Assembly (NCBI GenBank): GCA_030077755.1
Contig: JAQJZZ010000005.1
Span: 1,860,001 to 1,924,000, forward strand
Reading direction: 5' to 3'
DNA from: Filosporella fistucella
Taxonomy: Eukaryota; Ascomycota; Leotiomycetes; Helotiales
DNA length: 64,000 bases
Within the stretch, counting starts at the first letter, position 1. The number at the start of each line of letters is the position of its first letter. The notes beneath the pieces are model-generated. The model saw nothing but the letters and a program-made list of their open reading frames with translations. It ran no database searches and had not been told where the DNA came from. Of this stretch, positions 60,926 to 64,000 are shown piece after piece. A program made the translations under genes and the position numbers.

Positions 60926-62154
60926 AGCATACGTCTTACATGTGAAGGTGAATCATGAGATGTGATGCCAAACAGGAGTTCCAAGCTAGATCAAAAGGTC
61001 GTGGGATCGGAACATTGTACAGGGAAAAGTAAGTCCTTGGGCCATTATTCACGATAGGCGGTTCTCTCCTGATTAGTCTGGCATAATATACTCTGCTTTC
61101 CTACTATACCCCGTCCCCGTTTAATATACCTCTCCTGCACCAGAATTTTTGACTTTAAGCATATAAAGTTTGTATGTTACCCATACAAAACCCTTTTTGA
61201 TAATATGCCTCTCCCAGAGTCCTCCTTTTGACTCGCACAGGCCACAAACAAGGATATATTATGCCAGATTATACAGTACTCCTCTTGCTTTGACTTGCCA
61301 AGAAAATCAATAAATATCAAGGACACCTTATGAGGCAAACGAGTGGCGGCCAAGCTTTTGGCTTTTGAGGGAATATCCAATGCTCATTTGCTATGGGAAC
61401 AGCTAAATGCTCTGTATATAACCACGGACTCCTTCGGGTCCTCTTCTCTCTTCGCGTTCATTCTAGTCAATATAGTCATCCCTTGACATGGCTTGCTGTA
61501 GCGAATGGACAGCGGGAGCCGGTCCTGCCTATCAGTAGTAGGACGTACTGAGTACAACAATAGTACAAGCTGGCAAAATCAAATATCGGAAACAATGAAG
61601 AAAGATAGAGAAGGGATTCCATTCAGAATCAATCTCCCTTGAAATATGTCAGCCTTGACCCCTTTTTTCAAGAATGCGGGGTAAAGAGGGCAAGCATCAA
61701 TTATCTATAAATATAATAGTCGATCTTCCATAGGGGAATGAAATTTGATCAAGCTTCTGCTGGCACCTAAGCTAATCCTGAAGCTTTACAATTGACCGTT
61801 TATTGCATTGCTCTGGCGTATGTCTTTAAGTGTCTAGCTGGCAACTCGACCCGCCCCCTTTTAATTCGGTTGCCCAACCGATGTTGACATGACCTAGAGA
61901 TGACGCCTAGGTACAGAACTTCACATCTGTGCACTTGCGTCATCATATGAAAATTGGACAATTTCAAATTCAGCAAGATCAATGTGCGTATTCCTGTTAA
62001 AGGCAGACAAATTCCAAATACAGAGGTTCCCAGCATCAACAGTTTTACCATACGGACGACAATAGCAAATGAACGACAAAAGCATACGATACATAAATCT
62101 CGGTCTTTGAGCTCACCCATTTCTATCTTTCAACCTTTCTCATTTTTCCACCCA
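60926..62154. other. gene-free interval downstream of the NLR
   Basis: About 1.2 kb. The part around 61080-61180 is AT-rich with short TA-rich motifs and may be a small repeat remnant. The rest shows nothing recognisable, and no gene is supported. Confidence 0.35.
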
Positions 62155-63345
62155 TCACTTCGCACTATCCGAAGCCTCAGCTTGATTGTCACTCTCAGGA
62201 ACGCCCCAATTGTGGACGTTGTGATACTCCTTGCGCGGCAGCAACTGGAATCTTGGATGAATTCCCGCGGCTGGCCTCAGGCTTTGTGTTTCCATGTCAA
62301 AACATGCTTCTGTAGTACTATCAGTGCAGAGTGGATACAGAGTTTTATCCGACATGTCGCAGAAGTAGCCTTCAACAGTTGAGATGAAATCCGGGCCCCT
62401 TGAGGAATTGCTACTGCAAACTTCAATAGCACTATGACCTTCGTAAGAGCTTGCGACGAGAATTCCAGCCATAAATTGGGTCTTTGACTCCTGGCGAGAC
62501 TTCCGTAACTTGTTTGACCATTGGCTAGTCAAATCTACCGGTTGAGAGAGTTCTTGAGGAGGCTCGCAATGTTTCATTTTGCCATCCGTGGCGAGGACGG
62601 AGAAATTTGGATCGGTGAGGTTGTCCTTCTGATAGCTAAGCGAAGGAGAGAAGTAGGGGATACAGTCGTATATCGTGAGTTTTTCGTACATATGGAACCG
62701 AGGTTTACTTTTGCAGACTGTTTCGGGGTGATTGTTGTATTGTCTGGCCCGCTGCTCAGTCCCAGTGAAGTCTGGAACATGAATTCCCATGCCCTGATAT
62801 ATGAAGCCATTGTCTTGCTTTCCATCACTGTGGTCTCCGTCTATCCAAACGCAGGCTGACATGTAGTTGTCAGCAGTTGTCTTGGTCTTAGAAGGAAACC
62901 ATGGAACGTTGCAAAGCTTTGCAATATCACCGGTCCAAGAGTGCCTTGTCCCATCAGCCCAGGTTATCCCCAAGTACGCAACACAGATTGCACCATTTCC
63001 GCCAGCAGACATAGATAAATATTCCGCCTGCATACCACCGACTTCTTTTGATGCAAGCAGCTTGACGTCGAGGAAACTGTTTGCAGAAATCTTCTCTGCT
63101 TCATTCTGTATCGTGTTACCGCCAGAGTTATAAGAAATCAGGTTCCCGGCGATATCGAATATAGCAATTCCTGGTCTATCTCCCCCAAGACCCGCAATAT
63201 CTGTCATTCCGGAGTCGTCCATGCCGACACCAATCCTCACATTCGTGGTACGTCCCACGGTATCATGGGCAGCAAACAGATCCTCCCACATAGGGAACAT
63301 CACCAAGCCGGCCAATCCGAACCCAAGAGTATTTGCAACAGCCAT
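62155..63345 (-). CDS. uncharacterised fungal protein, probable membrane/secreted family
   Basis: A single exon from 63345 (MAVANTLGFGLAGLVMF) encodes 396 residues. The first 20 residues are hydrophobic and may serve as a signal or anchor. The next 200 residues form a probable beta-rich domain with motifs I associate with an unnamed fungal family: GDRPGIAIFD, GGNGAICVAYLGITWADG, SWTGDIAKLC, ACVWIDGDHSDG and GFIYQGMGIHVPDF. Conserved Trp and Cys suggest an extracellular fold. The C-terminal third (SQWSNKLRKSRQ, VEVCSSNSSRGPDFIS, TDSTTEACFD) is more variable. The frame is open 48 codons further upstream, but that part looks non-coding. No catalytic motif is visible and I assign no function. It lies 1.2 kb from the NLR in convergent orientation. 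Confidence 0.75.
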   Translation of the reverse strand: MAVANTLGFGLAGLVMFPMWEDLFAAHDTVGRTTNVRIGVGMDDSGMTDIAGLGGDRPGIAIFDIAGNLISYNSGGNTIQNEAEKISANSFLDVKLLASKEVGGMQAEYLSMSAGGNGAICVAYLGITWADGTRHSWTGDIAKLCNVPWFPSKTKTTADNYMSACVWIDGDHSDGKQDNGFIYQGMGIHVPDFTGTEQRARQYNNHPETVCKSKPRFHMYEKLTIYDCIPYFSPSLSYQKDNLTDPNFSVLATDGKMKHCEPPQELSQPVDLTSQWSNKLRKSRQESKTQFMAGILVASSYEGHSAIEVCSSNSSRGPDFISTVEGYFCDMSDKTLYPLCTDSTTEACFDMETQSLRPAAGIHPRFQLLPRKEYHNVHNWGVPESDNQAEASDSAK

Positions 63346-64000
63346 TTTGGAAGTTGGAGAACAATAGTATCTGGAACGTGTCAGTTGATGCTGGATGGTG
63401 TTACGAAGGAATATCTTACAAGTATCAATCAGCGTGTAGCTGCCTGTCTGATGTGTAAAGAAGAAGACACTGCCGATTCTGAACTGCACCTGGAATAATT
63501 CCCTGTATCTTGTACTTGCTGATTACTATCGAGAGAGGGATATATGTGATGCTTTTAGATTTCTGAAGGTATTGCACGATCACCTTATATAGTATTCTGC
63601 AGTTCATCTCTATCGCGGTTGCCATCATGACACGATCTGATTGCCATGCCTCAGCACACCCCCATCTTGTTCCTTTCTTCTCTCTCTCAAACTTCCTCAA
63701 AGGGATTCTGCCATTCCAACGCGTGCAAAAACAACTCCTGTTGGGTTTATTCACAGTGCGATGCGTGACAACAAATTAAAAAGGATGCGTTGTTGTTTCG
63801 AAAAGTTGATTGAAATAGAAAATGGTGAAGCCCACATGATGCAGTGGGAGTTCTTGTCGACATGTGTTCTTTTCATCTGCTTTACCTGTGTTGAAATAGG
63901 ATTTGTGCGACACAGAAGTGTTAAAATATTTCTTCGAAATGGCCTGATAAGTTGGAACGAGGCAGCTTTGGGTGGCTCGGTCACTAGTTGATGGCTAGAG
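63346..64000. other. right-edge sequence with no supported gene
   Basis: The first few hundred bases are the upstream region of the 62.2-63.3 kb gene. A + strand frame at 63641-63991 reaches 116 codons without motifs and is probably chance. Confidence 0.35.

Noticed and set aside
1..64000. CRISPR arrays, rRNA or bacterial-type operons
   Set aside because: None was seen, and they would not be expected in a fungal nuclear sequence.

Overview
The window is a piece of a filamentous ascomycete (Pezizomycotina) nuclear chromosome. The genes are split by short introns of about 45-120 bp. The protein repertoire is typical of this group: 2EXR proteins, a Zn2Cys6 regulator, a lipase-like/NACHT/ankyrin NLR, a giant DUF3638/DUF3645 protein, a CAP59/CMT1-type mannosyltransferase and a CYP52-like P450. 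AT-rich patches carry C-to-T style decay (CAA/CAG/CGA turned into stops), as expected from repeat-induced point mutation (RIP). Protein style and layout suggest a leotiomycete (Helotiales-like), but that is an impression rather than a demonstration.

Layout. 1-1.3 kb: a RIP-degraded pogo/Tc1-type DDE transposase relic running off the left edge. 2.0-2.8 kb (-): GH128-type glycosidase. 4.5-5.8 kb (-): mitochondrial lipoyl synthase. 6.4-7.4 kb (-): six-exon cupin. 7.4-12 kb: gene-poor, with a possible decayed gene at 9.6-11.5 kb. 12.2-13.5 kb (+): CMT1-like mannosyltransferase. 15.1-18.4 kb (+): secreted GH3 beta-glucosidase with a PA14 insert and a GC-AG intron. 19.0-20.0 kb (-): 2EXR protein. 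20.6-21.7 kb (+): FSH1-type serine hydrolase. 21.9-23.5 kb (-): proteasome lid subunit Rpn5. 24.3-25.9 kb (-): cytochrome P450. 26.4-27.3 kb (-): phosphoglycerate-mutase-like phosphatase. 27.7-29.3 kb (-): an unrecognised, broken gene containing about six copies of a 24-residue repeat. 30.5-40.1 kb (-): one gene of about 3160 codons (DUF6606-DUF3638-DUF3645) with helicase-like motifs. 40.1-45.0 kb: a 4.9-kb gene-free stretch before casein kinase I at 45.0-46.5 kb (+). 48.5-50.2 kb (-): MFS transporter. 51.5-52.5 kb (+): single-pass membrane protein. 53.3-55.9 kb (-): Zn2Cys6 transcription factor. 57.5-60.9 kb (+): NLR-type STAND protein, preceded by AT-rich decayed sequence. 62.2-63.3 kb (-): an unrecognised protein of a probable fungal-specific family.

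Most genes are independent housekeeping or carbohydrate genes, and no biosynthetic cluster is evident. The most interesting items are the NLR beside AT-rich decayed DNA, the giant protein whose motifs read like a superfamily-2 helicase rather than a peptidase, the decayed 24-residue repeat gene, and casein kinase I, whose 5' intron encodes an alternative in-frame four-residue N-terminus. Exon structures were derived by hand from reading-frame continuity and splice-site consensus. No similarity search was run.
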